Source: UBA6054 sp963975575 (GTDB lineage: Bacteria > Planctomycetota > Phycisphaerae > Phycisphaerales > UBA1924). From it: DNA of 64,000 nucleotides. A model generated the notes under the pieces. The model had not been told where the DNA came from, searched no databases, and worked only from the letters and a program-made list of their open reading frames with translations. Shown piece after piece: positions 27,901-39,133 of this stretch; within the stretch, counting starts at the first letter, position 1, and every line of letters begins with the position of its first letter. Made by a program: the position numbers and the translations under genes. The DNA lies in contig CAXBHL010000001.1 of NCBI GenBank assembly GCA_963975575.1, positions 124,001-188,000 of the forward strand, written 5' to 3'.

Positions 27901-28323
27901 ATGAACACCCGTTCGCTGTCCGCCGCCTGTCTCGTTCTCTCGGTCGGGGCCCCCGCCGCCCTGGCGCAGTCCGGCGGCCCCTACGAGATCACCTCGTGGA
28001 CGATCGACGGCGGCGGCATCACGAACGCCGCGGGCGGCGCGTACACCCTCTCGGGCACGATCGGCCAGCCCGACGCGGGACCGACGCTGTCGGCCGGCAG
28101 CTACGACCTGTCCGGCGGTTTCTGGCCCGCGGTCATCGACCTGAACGTGTGCGAGCCTGATCTGGCCCCGCCCTTCGGCACGCTCAACTTCTTCGACCTC
28201 GCCGCGTTCATCGGCCTGTACAACGCCGGGGACCCGGCGGCCGACCTGGCCCCGCCGTTCGGGACGCTCAACTTCTTCGACATCTCGACCTACATCGCGC
28301 TGTACAACGCCGGCTGCCCGTAA
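27901..28323 (+). CDS. Short secreted protein with GC-type dockerin
   Basis: 140 residues from the ATG at 27901 (AAGGAA upstream). Signal peptide to about residue 22 (PAALAQ), then a domain of about 60 residues (YEITSWTIDGGGITNAAGG, YTLSGTIGQPDAG, YDLSGGFWP) common at the C-termini of secreted planctomycete proteins, then a dockerin pair (TLNFFDLAAFIGLYN, TLNFFDISTYIALYNAGCP). It consists of little more than two adaptor modules, so it may be a minimal linker or a reduced gene. Confidence 0.8.
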   Translation: MNTRSLSAACLVLSVGAPAALAQSGGPYEITSWTIDGGGITNAAGGAYTLSGTIGQPDAGPTLSAGSYDLSGGFWPAVIDLNVCEPDLAPPFGTLNFFDLAAFIGLYNAGDPAADLAPPFGTLNFFDISTYIALYNAGCP

Positions 28324-28335
28324 CCGACCCTTCGA

Positions 28336-29604
28336 TCAGGCACCGGGCTGAGGAGCGCGGCCTTGCGGCCTGCCGCCGGGGATCAGCGGCAGCAACGGAA
28401 GGGCCACCAGCGACATCGCCGCGCACACGCCGAACGCGAAGGGATACCCCGATCGCGCCACCAGCGTGCCGGCCAGCGCCACCGCCCAGACCTCGCACAG
28501 GTTGGTCGCGCCCATGAACGAGCTGAACTGCGTGCCGCCGATTTCCGGATCGGTCAGGTCCATGAACAGGGCGTAGGACGACGCGGTCAGGCTGCCCACG
28601 CACAGATAGACCGGGACCGCCAGGAGCATCAGCACCCGCCCTTGCGGGCTGATGAAACGATCGACGCCCGCCAGACTCAGGATCCCGACGAACAGGATGA
28701 CCACCGAGCCGCCCACCAGCACGCGGTGGCCGAAACGGTCGGCCAGGCGCCCGCCGATCAGGCCGCCGGCGATCATGCAGATGATGACCGGCAGGGCGAA
28801 GAACCAGCCGACGGCCGCCTGTTCGGCGCCCCGGTCGATCAGGAACGAGCCCATCAGCCCGCCCACGGCCTCGAAGCCCGCCCCGGCCGTCACCGCCACG
28901 CCCAGACCCAGCCAGGTCGAGCGGCGCATGAGCACGCGCCAGACCACCGGCCAGAACGGGGGTCGGGCCGTGGGGTCCCGCACCGTGGCCTTCGGGGCGT
29001 GCGGGAACAGCCATACCACCAGCAGCGTGAACCACACGCACCCGATCAGGATCAGCACCACGGCCCGGGCCCCGATCCAGTCCTCGGCGGCCAGGGCCAG
29101 ACCACCGAAGAGCGCCCGCCCGGTCAGCATGCCCGCCTGCATCCACGCGGTCGTCCGGCCCCGGTCGTCGTGCGGGATCGTGCTGACGGCCAGCGCGTCG
29201 ATCGCGACGTCCTGCGTCGCCGCGGCCACCGCGTGGGCCAGCAGCAGCCACTTGACCATGCCGAGCAGGTCGTCCGCGGGCAGCAGCCCCAGCGGCAGCA
29301 GCGCCAGGCCCATCGAGACTTGGGCGACCGTGATCCACGCCCGGTATCCCCACCGGCGCCCGCGGAGCCGGTCGACCGCCGGTGCCCAGAGGAACTTCAA
29401 TGCCCAGGGCAGCGTCAGCAGCGCGGTGATGGCCGCGACCTCTTCCACGGGCATCCCCGCGGCACGGAGACGCGTGGGCATCGCCCACCAGACATACCCG
29501 ATCGGCGCGCCCTCGCTGAAATACAGGAGGGCGAAGAAGGCCGTCCGCGCGATCCGTCCCCGTTCGGGGGTGACGGGCGTGGTTGGGGCGTCGGGGACGG
29601 GCAC
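28336..29604 (-). CDS. MFS transporter (AmpG-like)
   Basis: 422 residues, 12 predicted helices. The N-terminus (FFALLYFSEGAPIGYVWWAMPTRLRAAGM) and the helix 4-5 region (AAATQDVAIDALAVSTIPHDDRGRTTAWMQAG) resemble the AmpG/acetyl-CoA-transporter branch of the major facilitator superfamily, where TQD-AxD is characteristic. GGRLADRFGHR is the standard MFS loop motif. AmpG imports anhydro-muropeptides for recycling, but substrate assignment here is tentative. It follows the GNAT-nitrilase gene by 6 bases, so the two form an operon. Confidence 0.8.
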   Translation of the reverse strand: MPVPDAPTTPVTPERGRIARTAFFALLYFSEGAPIGYVWWAMPTRLRAAGMPVEEVAAITALLTLPWALKFLWAPAVDRLRGRRWGYRAWITVAQVSMGLALLPLGLLPADDLLGMVKWLLLAHAVAAATQDVAIDALAVSTIPHDDRGRTTAWMQAGMLTGRALFGGLALAAEDWIGARAVVLILIGCVWFTLLVVWLFPHAPKATVRDPTARPPFWPVVWRVLMRRSTWLGLGVAVTAGAGFEAVGGLMGSFLIDRGAEQAAVGWFFALPVIICMIAGGLIGGRLADRFGHRVLVGGSVVILFVGILSLAGVDRFISPQGRVLMLLAVPVYLCVGSLTASSYALFMDLTDPEIGGTQFSSFMGATNLCEVWAVALAGTLVARSGYPFAFGVCAAMSLVALPLLPLIPGGRPQGRAPQPGA

Positions 29605-29610
29605 CGGCGC

Positions 29611-31203
29611 TCAGACCTCGATCGGGCCGTCGGTGGGGTCGTTGTACCGCACGGAGTACAGGTCCTTGCGCCGGTCGGTCCACGGGCGGACGGTGCCGTC
29701 CATTCGGTTGCGCCGAAGGAGCTCCAGGTCCACGTCGTGGACGACCACGGTCTCGATGTTGGGCATGCTCTCGCTGGCGACGGCGTCGCGGGCGAAGGGG
29801 AAGTCCGACGGCGTGAGGATCGCGCACTGGGCGTAGTGCATGTCGGCGTTGTCCACGAAGGGCATCATGCCGGCGCACCCGGCGATGGCCACGTACATCT
29901 GGTTCTCGATCGCGCGGGCCTGCGAGCAGTGGCGCACTCGGAGGTAGCCGTACCGCTCGTCGGTGTTGAACGGCACAAAGAGGATCTTGGCCCCCTTCGC
30001 GGCGGCGATGCGGGCCAGCTCGGGGAACTCCGCGTCGTAGCAGATCAGGATCGCGATCTTGCCGCGGTCGGTTTCGAACACCTCCACCTTGCTGCCCGGG
30101 CTGACGCCCCACCAGCGGCTCTCCGTGGGCGTGACGTGGATCTTGTACTGCTTGCCGATGGTGCCGTCGCGCCGGAACAGGTACGCGATGTTGAACAGGT
30201 CGTCGCCCTCGACGGCGAGCTGCGATCCGCCGATGATGTTGACGTTGTAGCGGATGGCCAGATCGTTGAACAGCTCGAGGTACTTGGGCGTGAACTCGGC
30301 GAGCTTGCGGGCCGCCGCCGACGGGCTGCCGCTCTCGACCAGGCTGAGCAGCTGGTTGGTGAACAGCTCGGGGAAGAGGATGAAGTCGCTCTTGTAGTCC
30401 GAGCCGGTGTCGACGAAGAACTCGCACTGCTTGGCGAACTCTTCGAAGTTCTCGACCCGGCGCATCATGTACTGCACCAGGCACAGGCGCACGCGGGTGA
30501 CGGCCTGGAACCGCTGATTCGGGTCCTTGACGTGGTCGAGGTTGAGCCACTCGAGGAACGTCGCGTACCCGCGGGAGGCCTCGTCGCTGGGCAGGTAGTC
30601 GGGGATCAGCCCCCGCAGGGCGAAGCCGTTGGCGAGCTGGGCGGTCAGGACGGGGTCGTAGAGCTTCTTGGCGATCACGTGGTCGGCGTACTCGGACGCG
30701 CTCATGCTCGCGGCGTGCGTGCCGTAGCCCGGGATGCGCCCGGCGACGATGATCCGCCGGATGTTCCTGGCCCGCGCCAGCTGCTTGCGGGCCTCGTAGA
30801 GCCGGCGCGAGAGCTTGAGCCCGCGGAAATCCGGGTCGACCATCATCTCGATGCCGTAGAGCGTGTCGCCCAGCGCGTCGTGGTTTCGGATGTAGCCCGC
30901 GTCGGACACTTCCTTCCAGTCGTGCCACTTCTCGTGCTGCTCGAAGTCGACGATCAGGCTCGACGCCGAGGCGACGATCTGCCCGTCGTACTCCACGCAG
31001 AACTGGCCCTCGGGGAAGATGCGCAGCTGGCTCTTGATCTGCTCGGGGTCCCAGGTGGAGAACCCCGGAAAGCACCGGGACTGCAGGGTGACCAACGCGT
31101 CGAAGTCCTCCTGGCGCAGGTTCCGCACCGAGATCTTGGTCTCGAACTCTCCGAGATCGATCTTCGGGACGGCTTTGGGCATGGAGGACTTGTTTTTGCT
31201 CAT
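29611..31203 (-). CDS. GNAT acetyltransferase fused to a nitrilase-family hydrolase
   Basis: 530 residues with two domains. Residues about 20-230 are a GNAT N-acetyltransferase (LRQEDFDALVTLQSRCFPG; GIEMMVDPDFRGLKLSRRLYEAR as the acetyl-CoA loop). Residues about 245-525 are a carbon-nitrogen hydrolase with the Glu-Lys-Cys triad: E279 (FPELFTNQL), K354 (KQYKIHVTP) and C388 (ILICYDAEFPE). The fusion is known in bacteria, but its substrate is not; the hydrolase should act on an amide or nitrile, the GNAT domain on an amine. It leads an operon with the MFS carrier. Confidence 0.88.
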   Translation of the reverse strand: MSKNKSSMPKAVPKIDLGEFETKISVRNLRQEDFDALVTLQSRCFPGFSTWDPEQIKSQLRIFPEGQFCVEYDGQIVASASSLIVDFEQHEKWHDWKEVSDAGYIRNHDALGDTLYGIEMMVDPDFRGLKLSRRLYEARKQLARARNIRRIIVAGRIPGYGTHAASMSASEYADHVIAKKLYDPVLTAQLANGFALRGLIPDYLPSDEASRGYATFLEWLNLDHVKDPNQRFQAVTRVRLCLVQYMMRRVENFEEFAKQCEFFVDTGSDYKSDFILFPELFTNQLLSLVESGSPSAAARKLAEFTPKYLELFNDLAIRYNVNIIGGSQLAVEGDDLFNIAYLFRRDGTIGKQYKIHVTPTESRWWGVSPGSKVEVFETDRGKIAILICYDAEFPELARIAAAKGAKILFVPFNTDERYGYLRVRHCSQARAIENQMYVAIAGCAGMMPFVDNADMHYAQCAILTPSDFPFARDAVASESMPNIETVVVHDVDLELLRRNRMDGTVRPWTDRRKDLYSVRYNDPTDGPIEV

Positions 31204-31277
31204 GCCCGGATGGTACGGCCGGTCGGGGGCGTGCGCTCCGCGCCCGCCGGTTGTTGGCGGGCCGTCCGGAATTGAGC

Positions 31278-31314
31278 GCGGGCGGGGCGCCCCCTCTCGG
31301 TTCGCCCCGCCCGC
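31278..31314. terminator. Strong hairpin after the PEP-CTERM gene
   Basis: GCGGGCGGGGCG and CGCCCCGCCCGC form a perfect 12-bp stem with a 13-base loop, 29 bases past the stop at 31343 and facing the start of the upstream GNAT-nitrilase gene. No T run is present, so the terminator call rests on position and stability. Confidence 0.55.
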
Positions 31315-31342
31315 CAGGCTCAGTTCAGGACCGTGAGGAAAC

Positions 31343-32086
31343 TCACCGACGCCGGCGGCCGGCCATCAGCCCGCCGAGACCGAGCAGCCCGACCGACGCC
31401 GGGGCGGGCACGTACCCGATGTTCACGCCCGCGCCGTCGCCACGGATGTGGCTGAAGTGGACGGTCAGGGACGAGACCGTGTCGTCGATCCGCACGAGGC
31501 CGAGCCCGGAGTTCCAGTGGGGGTCGATGCCGCCCGCACCGGTCACGGAGTTCTGCATGGAGAACGTGCCGGCCCCTGGGGTGAACTGGGTCGCGCCCCA
31601 GTTGTTGCTGCCGATGAAGTCGCCCAGGAACGTGCCGTTCTGGTTGACGGTCGCCACGGTGGCGCCGCCGCCGAAGCTGGTGGTCTGCCCCAGCCCGGCC
31701 ACGCCGACATACAGGCTGCCGGCCGCGACCGCGTTCTGGAAGGTGTAGGTGATATCCCAGGCGACGGGCACGAGCGGGTCGGGCCCGTCGAGCAGGGTGG
31801 CCGCGAACAGTTCGTGGTTGCCCCACTGGTAGGTGTCCGGCCCGTTGACGATGTTCTGCCCCTGCATCGACGGGTTGATCAGGCGGGCGTGGGAGAACAC
31901 CCCGGAGATGTTGTACGTCACATTGACGTTGCCGACGCCGGCGAGGAAGAAGTTGGAGTTGTTGGGCACGGGCTGGCCGTTGACGGTCGGTGTCATGTCC
32001 AGCCAGTTGATCCCGTAGACGGCGGCGGAGGCCGAACCGGCGGTGGCGGCGAAGACGACGGCGGAAACGGTGATGGAACGCAGCAT
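31343..32086 (-). CDS. PEP-CTERM-type secreted protein
   Basis: 247 residues: signal peptide (VVFAATAGSASAA), a beta-rich body with no recognised domain, and the C-terminal signal YVPAPASVGLLGLGGL followed by MAGRRRR. The tail fits exosortase-dependent sorting. Low-complexity, glycine- and asparagine-rich segments (GVGNVNVTYN, GAGTFSMQNS) are in line with surface proteins of this type. It is a single gene ending at a strong hairpin. Confidence 0.8.
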   Translation of the reverse strand: MLRSITVSAVVFAATAGSASAAVYGINWLDMTPTVNGQPVPNNSNFFLAGVGNVNVTYNISGVFSHARLINPSMQGQNIVNGPDTYQWGNHELFAATLLDGPDPLVPVAWDITYTFQNAVAAGSLYVGVAGLGQTTSFGGGATVATVNQNGTFLGDFIGSNNWGATQFTPGAGTFSMQNSVTGAGGIDPHWNSGLGLVRIDDTVSSLTVHFSHIRGDGAGVNIGYVPAPASVGLLGLGGLMAGRRRR

Positions 32087-32300
32087 GGGGATTCTCGCTT
32101 TCGTTGAACGACGGGCGCCCGGACAGGGGCCCGCCTCTGACTCTCCTTGACGGTTCCGCGTCCGACGTTCGGGCCGCGGAAATGGTCTTCCGGAGAGCCT
32201 GCGGGCGAAGCGGTCTCACCTTGCACCCGCGAGCAAGAATTCTTCCGGTATCCGTCGGGGGAGCGGTCGCCGGGCCGGAGCGGGCGCGAAGGTCTCCGGA

Positions 32301-33054
32301 TCAGCCCGACCGCTGGCTCGGGCCGCCTTTGAGGGCGCGGATGGCCTGAGGGCCGGGATGGCCGAATCGCTCGCCCTTTTCCCACGCCGCGGCGTCGTTG
32401 CCCTCGCGCGGCCAGCCGCCGGCGTGGCGCAGCATGCGGGCGGCGTGGACGAGGTTCCAGGCCATGATGGTGACGTTGCGGTTCGTGAAGTCATTGTCCG
32501 GCCCGGGCGAGCCGTCGTCGCGGTAGGACTTGCCGGGCCCGGCCTCGCCGATCCAGGCGGCGTCGGCCTGAGGCGGGATCATAAATCCAAGGTGCTGCAG
32601 CGCATACAGAACGTCCCGCGCGCAGTGCTTGGCGCCGTCCTCGTTGCCTGTCACCAGGCACCCGCCGACGCGTCCGTAGTAGACGAACTGCCCGCGGTCG
32701 TTCTTGTCCGACGAGTTCGCGTAGAGCCGCTCGATCAGGCGCACGCACTCCGACGACGCGGAACCGAGCCAGATGGGCGTGCAGACGACGACGATGTCGT
32801 GGGCCAGCACGCGATCGAAGAGGTCGGGCCACTCGTCCGTGTCCCATCCCTGCTCGGTCATGTCGGGGCCGATGCCGGTGGCGATCGCGTGATCAACGGG
32901 GCGCAGGGCGGTCACCTCGACCCCCTGCTCGGCCATGATCCGGCGTGCGCACTCGATCAGCCCGTCCGTATGCGACATCCGCGGCGACCGCTTGAGCGTG
33001 CAGTTGAGGAAGATGGCGCGCAGCGGGCCGTCGCGTTCGGAGGGCATGGTCGCA

Positions 33055-33062
<8 letters not shown>
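32301..33062 (-). CDS. Flavodoxin-like / NADPH-dependent FMN reductase family protein
   Basis: 253 residues. The flavodoxin fold is indicated by AIFLNCTLKRSPRMSHTDGL (phosphate loop), a central DIVVVCTPIWLGSASSE motif (FMN-binding loop) and VGGCLVTGNEDGAKHCARDVLYALQHLGF. It should bind FMN and transfer electrons. The start overlaps the end of the EgtB-EgtD gene by 8 bases, so it is translated from the same message and may supply reducing power for, or protect, ergothioneine metabolism; this is inference. An alternative start five codons downstream is possible. Confidence 0.85.
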
Positions 33063-35430
<2,368 letters not shown>

Positions 35431-35655
35431 CCGTGGTCCTCCGCGCGAGTCATGTCGCCGGTGCCACCGTAGTTTCCGCCCCGCCCGATCCGGTGAAGGG
35501 GCGGTGAAACGGGCTTCATAGTGCGTGATCGCACCGACCGCGCCGGGAGAATCGGGGCTGGCGGCGCGGTCATCGCGCCGAACCCGAAAGGTGCGCCCGA
35601 ATGCGAGAAAGCCCCGCCCCTTTCCGGGGGATCGCGGGACCCGGACCGGTGCGGG

Positions 35656-36918
35656 TTAGTCGGTTTTCGAGCGGGGCGTCAGCGCGATGCGCCGGCTCAG
35701 CGTTGTCGAGATCGGCGGGTAGGTCATCTCGAACCGCGAGCCGGCGAACTTCTCCGTGGGGATGCCCACGCGGTCGGCGATGAACGAGAGCAGCTGCGGG
35801 TAGAACGGGATGGTCGCCGTTGCGGCGGCGTCGCGCCCGCGCGGCAGGGACCGGGCCGTCTCCGAGATCGACATCGACTGCCGATCGAAGGCGCTCTCGC
35901 GGTTGTCGTGCGGGTAGGTCAGCCGGTCGAGCAGGTGCGTGACCACCGGCCCCTCGGTGCGGATGTCCTCGTGCACGAACAGGTCGAACAGCACGCGCTC
36001 GACCGGCGTCTGCAGCAGCACCATGAACCCGGCGGTCTCGGGCTGCTCGAACCCGTTCTCGTAGATCTGGTGGAGGTAGCTGCCGAACACGCAGGTCGTC
36101 AGCCCCTCGTTGCCCACGGGCCCCGCGGCCAGGTCGAACGCGCGGTAGTCGTGCTCCGTCCGCACGTCGATCTTGGGGTTCGGCGGGTCGCAGAACGCGG
36201 GGAGCAGCTGCGGCTCGCCGCGCACCAGCTGCTTCGGATCCAGCGGTTCCTTGCGGATCTCCTGCGCGTGGCCCTCGGAGTCGTGCACCGCCTCGTAGCT
36301 CATCGGCCACGGACGCGAACTCAGCCGGCGGAAGCCCAGGTACCCGGTCACGTGCGCCGCGTCGAGGTACGCCGGGTCGCGGCGCGAGGGGAACAGGAAC
36401 ACGGTCACGAAGCGGAGCTGCGCCTGCACGCCCCACACCGAGCACGCCCCCTCGAAGAGCGAGCGACGGGCCCGCTCGCGGTCGGTCGCGGCGGTGTTCT
36501 CGCCCCGGTTGGCCAGCAGCATCGCGAGCGTCTTGCGTCCGCCCGAGCACGCGCCCACCGCCCGCTCGAACTCCTCGATGGCCTCGAGCGCGTCGTTGAC
36601 GACCTCCTCGCTGGCCCCGCGGTCCTGGCAGACGCGCGCGAACTTCTCGAGGCTCTGCCTCCCGGGCACGTCATGGGCGACGTCGGTGCCGTCCTGCGAG
36701 CGGGCCATGCGCGAGAGGCGCCACGCCAGCCCGCGGTTGACGCCCAGCTCGCGGGCGAGCTCTCTCGTGCGCGTCGGATCGACGCCGGTGGCCTGAAAAA
36801 GCCCCAGCATCGACGCCCGCAGCGACTGGAATGAGGACAGAACCTCCCCCATGGACGCGGATTGCGCCGCGCCATCGCGGTTCGAGCGTTTCACATGGAT
36901 GATCGGTGGTTCTGACAT
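35656..36918 (-). CDS. Predicted HTH protein, unknown family
   Basis: 420 residues from the ATG at 36918; an in-frame ATG nine bases upstream is possible. An N-terminal segment (TRELARELGVNRGLAWRLSRM, shown as an helix-turn-helix) precedes about 350 residues of unrecognised mixed sequence with no membrane segment. Features of the body: PMSYEAVHDSEGHAQEI, GPVGNEGLTTCVFGSYLHQI and VERVLFDLFVHEDI. It diverges from a PEP-CTERM gene across a region with five TGACA-type half-sites. Inferred to be a regulator that controls that region and perhaps itself; a ligand-binding role of the large domain is speculation. Confidence 0.6.
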   Translation of the reverse strand: MSEPPIIHVKRSNRDGAAQSASMGEVLSSFQSLRASMLGLFQATGVDPTRTRELARELGVNRGLAWRLSRMARSQDGTDVAHDVPGRQSLEKFARVCQDRGASEEVVNDALEAIEEFERAVGACSGGRKTLAMLLANRGENTAATDRERARRSLFEGACSVWGVQAQLRFVTVFLFPSRRDPAYLDAAHVTGYLGFRRLSSRPWPMSYEAVHDSEGHAQEIRKEPLDPKQLVRGEPQLLPAFCDPPNPKIDVRTEHDYRAFDLAAGPVGNEGLTTCVFGSYLHQIYENGFEQPETAGFMVLLQTPVERVLFDLFVHEDIRTEGPVVTHLLDRLTYPHDNRESAFDRQSMSISETARSLPRGRDAAATATIPFYPQLLSFIADRVGIPTEKFAGSRFEMTYPPISTTLSRRIALTPRSKTD

Positions 36919-36949
36919 CCCAGACATAACCCTAGCCCATTTCGGGGTC

Positions 36950-36995
36950 TGACACAAGAGAATGACACGAAGAATGTCAAAATTGACACTTGACA
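36950..36995. promoter_or_regulatory. TGACA half-site array between divergent genes
   Basis: TGACAC at 36950 and 36963, the palindrome TGTCAA-AA-TTGACA at 36975-36988 and a further TTGACA at 36990-36995. The last could double as the -35 box of a promoter with TAAATT at 37012 (16-base spacer) reading toward the gene at 37075. The layout suggests an operator array, possibly for the HTH protein encoded on the left. Confidence 0.55.
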
Positions 36996-37074
36996 GCGGG
37001 GCGGCTTCCGGTAAATTGGTTCAAGCATCCGAACGGTCGCTGTTGACCGCACCAACCCCAGAAGGAGAGAAGAC

Positions 37075-37689
37075 ATGACCGCACAGACCCTTTTCGCCGC
37101 CGCCGCCGTGCTGGCCGCCGCCGGGCACGCCGCCGCCACCATCACGATCACGCAGGGCGCGTCGGGCGCGACCTACGGCACCACCCTGAACTTCGACGAA
37201 GTCGGCGGGCCGACCGGCGTGGTCGCCACCGACGCCTGGGCCGGCCTCGGCCTGGCGGAGATGCAGGCGGGCGACGGCGTGCCCCAGGTCTTCGATCCCG
37301 CCGAGCCCTGGATCGGTGACGGCAACGCGTTCTACGGCAACTTCGGCGTCTTCATGACGTTCTCGACCGATCTGACCAACTTCAGCGGCCAGATCTGGGA
37401 CCCGTCCGGCCCGCCCACCTTCATCGGCGGCGGCTTCGGCGTGTTCGTCTTCAACGACGGCGTCGAGGTCGGTTTTTACAGCGGCGAGCCCGCCTGGGGC
37501 GGCCTCGGCGACAGCTGGGTCGACGTGACCGCCACCGACGGCATGGTCTTCGACGAGGTCCGCATCCTCGGCTTCGGCTTCTTCCCGACCACCTACGCCG
37601 ACAACCTGTCCTGGAACCCCGTCCCCGCCCCCGGGTCGCTCGCGTTCCTCGGCCTGGCCGGACTGGCGGGCTCGCGTCGCCGGCGCTGA
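37075..37689 (+). CDS. PEP-CTERM-type secreted protein
   Basis: 204 residues with AGAAGGAG upstream. Signal peptide (LFAAAAVLAAAGHAAA), a compact beta-rich body (LNFDEVGGPTGVVATDAWAG, TFIGGGFGVFVFNDG, FDEVRILGFGFFP) resembling a carbohydrate-binding-type sandwich, and the tail VPAPGSLAFLGLAGLAGSRRRR given here only in outline: VPAP, hydrophobic stretch, RRRR. Probably exosortase-processed. It diverges from the HTH gene and has a promoter candidate in the shared region. Confidence 0.8.
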   Translation: MTAQTLFAAAAVLAAAGHAAATITITQGASGATYGTTLNFDEVGGPTGVVATDAWAGLGLAEMQAGDGVPQVFDPAEPWIGDGNAFYGNFGVFMTFSTDLTNFSGQIWDPSGPPTFIGGGFGVFVFNDGVEVGFYSGEPAWGGLGDSWVDVTATDGMVFDEVRILGFGFFPTTYADNLSWNPVPAPGSLAFLGLAGLAGSRRRR

Positions 37690-37797
37690 TCTCTCTTTTC
37701 TCGACCACGGACCGGCCACCGGAAGGCGACCGGCCCGTTTCTCGCCCGCACACCCGCTCAAGCACCCGCGTACGACCCCGCCGGGACGGAGGAAACC

Positions 37798-39045
37798 ATG
37801 AACGCTCTCTGCACGACTCTCGTTTGCGGCCTGGCCGCCGGCCTCGCCACCGCCCAGACGGGTGCCACATTCTCGCCCATCGTCGATCCGGTCACGGGCG
37901 GCGTGGCGATCTCGGCCAACGACATGTCGCCCGACGGGCGCTGGGTCGTCGGCGGGATCGATTTCAACGGCGACTTCGCGATCGACGCGGGCTACCGCTG
38001 GGACCGCCAGACGAACACCTTCACCATCATCGAGGTGGACAATCTGTTCTTCGGCGCCGACCCCGTGGTGGCTATCTCCGACGACGGCTCGACCTTGCTC
38101 GGAAGCCTCCCGGGTGTGGCCGATGCACTCGCCGAGGAGGCCGCGATCTGGACCGACGCCGACGGCTGGACGCGCCTGGGCTTCCTGCCCAACGCGGGCT
38201 TCTGCCCGAGCCGCAGCAACGGGTACGAACTCTCCGGTGACGGGTCGGTCGCGGTGGGCCTGTCGTGGGACGGCTGCAGCGGGCGCGGGTTCGTCTGGAC
38301 CGCCGCGGACGGCATGCAGCAGCTCGAGAACATGGGCCTGGGCGGCAACCGTGCCTCGATCGTGTCGGGGGACGGTTCGCTGATCGCCGGCTTTGCGCAG
38401 GGCAGCACCCGCACGCCCACGATGTGGGACGGCAAGACCCGTCAGGGCACCTTGCTCGATCCGTCGCTGCAAACCGGCGGCGAGTTCCACGGCATGCGTG
38501 ACGATGGCTCGGTGCTGCTGGGCACCTGGGACCAGGGCTCCGGAACCTTCGAGGCGGGCATGCTCGTCAACGGCGTCGCGTCCAAAATCGGCAACGGCGC
38601 CATCCTCCCGGGCTGGTCCGGCATCCCGATGGACATCGCCGACAACGGCACCATCGTCGGATTCGACATCCTGCTGGGCAGCCGTCGCGCCTGGGTCCAG
38701 CCCCAGGGCAACGGCAACCTCCAGCTCGCCAAGACCTATTTCAACGCGATCGGCGCGAACATCCCCTCGTCCGTCAGCCTCCAGGTGCTGCAGGCGATCT
38801 CGACCGACGGCACGGCCATCATCGGCCACACCGGCGGCTACGGTGCCTTCCTCGTCACGCTCGAGTACGGCACAGACTGCCCGCCCGATATCGACGGCAA
38901 CGGCACGCTGAACTTCTTCGATGTGAGCGCCTACCTCGCGCTGTACAACGCCCAGGACCCGGCCGCGGATCTGGACGGCAACGATCTGTTCAACTTCTTC
39001 GATGTCGCGGGCTACATCGCCACGTTCAACGCCGGCTGCCCCTGA
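37798..39045 (+). CDS. Secreted HAF-repeat protein with GC-type dockerin (copy 1)
   Basis: 415 residues, GGAGGAA before the ATG, signal peptide to about residue 19. Residues 30-350 hold repeated units such as ISANDMSPDGRWVVGG, ISDDGSTLLGS, LSGDGSVAVGLS and VSGDGSLIAGF, the HAF-type extracellular repeat that folds as beta-propeller-like blades. The C-terminus is a dockerin pair (LNFFDVSAYLALYN, FNFFDVAGYIATFNAGCP). It is paralogous to the next gene, 88 bases downstream. Function unknown; the module order suggests a secreted or surface binding protein. Confidence 0.85.
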   Translation: MNALCTTLVCGLAAGLATAQTGATFSPIVDPVTGGVAISANDMSPDGRWVVGGIDFNGDFAIDAGYRWDRQTNTFTIIEVDNLFFGADPVVAISDDGSTLLGSLPGVADALAEEAAIWTDADGWTRLGFLPNAGFCPSRSNGYELSGDGSVAVGLSWDGCSGRGFVWTAADGMQQLENMGLGGNRASIVSGDGSLIAGFAQGSTRTPTMWDGKTRQGTLLDPSLQTGGEFHGMRDDGSVLLGTWDQGSGTFEAGMLVNGVASKIGNGAILPGWSGIPMDIADNGTIVGFDILLGSRRAWVQPQGNGNLQLAKTYFNAIGANIPSSVSLQVLQAISTDGTAIIGHTGGYGAFLVTLEYGTDCPPDIDGNGTLNFFDVSAYLALYNAQDPAADLDGNDLFNFFDVAGYIATFNAGCP

Positions 39046-39133
39046 TCCGGGCCCGAACCGGCGCCCGCACGCCCCGCACCGCGGCCGAAGCAACGCCCCA
39101 GGAAGCAACGCTCCAGAACGAAGGAACGCTTTC

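Noticed and set aside
37700..37745. Possible terminator after the PEP-CTERM gene at 37075
   Set aside because: The GACCGGCC copies are direct, not inverted, repeats and form no convincing stem.
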